This document shows positions 12,546 through 12,633 of a stretch of DNA of 12,633 nucleotides, in pieces (position 1 is the stretch's first letter; every line of letters begins with the position of its first letter). The translations under genes were made by a program, and so were the position numbers. The notes under the pieces were generated by a model. The model saw only the letters and a list, made by a program, of their open reading frames with translations, did not search any database and was not told where the DNA came from. The stretch lies in contig DAHUYY010000032.1 of NCBI GenBank assembly GCA_027306845.1, positions 1-12,633 on the forward strand. Reading direction: 5' to 3'. Source of the DNA: Vulcanimicrobiota bacterium. GTDB lineage: Bacteria; Vulcanimicrobiota; Vulcanimicrobiia; Vulcanimicrobiales; Vulcanimicrobiaceae.

Positions 12546-12633
12546 CGCTCCGCGGAAGATCGGGCGCGAGCGCCGGTTCGATCTCGCACTCGAACGTACG
12601 ATCCCACGGTAGGGTGATACGCAGCGCCGCAAT
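12514..12633 (-). CDS. Possible C-terminus of a convergent gene (partial)
   Basis: Reading leftward from the right edge, an open frame of 39 codons ends at TGA (12514-12516), overlapping the radical SAM gene by 32 bases. The first part, AALRITLPWDRTFECEIEP, looks like ordinary protein with codon use like the neighbours; the last ten residues are Arg/Ser-rich, as expected for reading over another gene. No family can be named from so little. It may equally be chance in GC-rich DNA. Confidence 0.3.
   Translation of the reverse strand: MAALRITLPWDRTFECEIEPALAPDLPRSATRSARSPRR
12532..12554. terminator. 10-bp hairpin with the radical SAM stop codon in its loop
   Basis: CGCGGAGCGC (12532-12541) pairs perfectly with GCGCTCCGCG (12545-12554), leaving a three-base loop GTA. 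The TAG stop spans loop and stem. The strong GC stem suggests a transcript-end or stabilising structure, possibly bidirectional if a convergent gene lies to the right. There is no following T tract, so it is not a classic intrinsic terminator. Confidence 0.45.

Noticed and set aside
11628..12632. 334-residue antisense frame across the radical SAM gene
   Set aside because: It is a GC-driven shadow of a well-supported gene, rich in Arg/Glu/Ala and without a family pattern.

Overview
This is a GC-rich bacterial chromosomal segment with densely packed genes, frequent GTG starts, several 4-base GTGA gene junctions and few strong Shine-Dalgarno sequences. I see no mobile element, rRNA, tRNA or CRISPR array. 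The actinobacterial-type acyl-CoA carboxylase (biotin carboxylase-BCCP fusion plus separate carboxyltransferase, with an epsilon-like small protein) beside a split methylmalonyl-CoA mutase suggests a Terrabacteria-like lineage. Candidatus Eremiobacterota (WPS-2), Dormibacterota, Chloroflexota or Actinomycetota would all fit. This placement is an inference from gene content only.

Left part (1-2000, + strand): the last 20 codons of a LuxR-type regulator, a tiny hydrophobic peptide with a good ribosome binding site, an HD-GYP domain protein (probable cyclic-di-GMP phosphodiesterase), a translationally coupled all-helical protein of unknown function, and an unrecognised 122-residue protein. A long near-perfect palindrome (1964-1999) closes this unit against convergent genes. 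Next (2081-3188, - strand) come an exported rubrerythrin-like ferritin-fold protein and a PaaI-type hotdog thioesterase.

Middle part: the carboxyltransferase (beta) subunit of a propionyl/acetyl-CoA carboxylase (3251-4804) and a DUF1003 membrane protein (4884-5414) run rightward. A YciI-like protein (5445-5738) runs leftward. An exported DsrE-like protein (5826-6536) starts divergently from it.

Right part (6594-11287): a tight five-gene unit, fabI (enoyl-ACP reductase), a 59-residue epsilon-like protein, the biotin carboxylase/BCCP alpha subunit, the catalytic subunit of methylmalonyl-CoA mutase, and methylmalonyl-CoA epimerase. With the beta subunit upstream, these encode propionyl-CoA to (S)-methylmalonyl-CoA to (R)-methylmalonyl-CoA to succinyl-CoA. 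If the carboxylase also takes acetyl-CoA, the same alpha subunit would supply malonyl-CoA for fatty acid synthesis, which could explain fabI in the unit. The mutase's B12-binding small subunit is not in the window. Last comes a stand-alone radical SAM protein of the AhbC/NirJ heme-synthesis family (11373-12545), with its own strong ribosome binding site and a hairpin over its stop codon. The right edge may hold the C-terminus of a convergent gene.

The most noteworthy points are the 59-residue epsilon-like gene hidden between fabI and the alpha subunit, the fabI/methylmalonyl-CoA operon, and two substitutions in the normally invariant oxyanion-hole motif of the carboxyltransferase. No wholly new multi-gene system can be supported from sequence alone.
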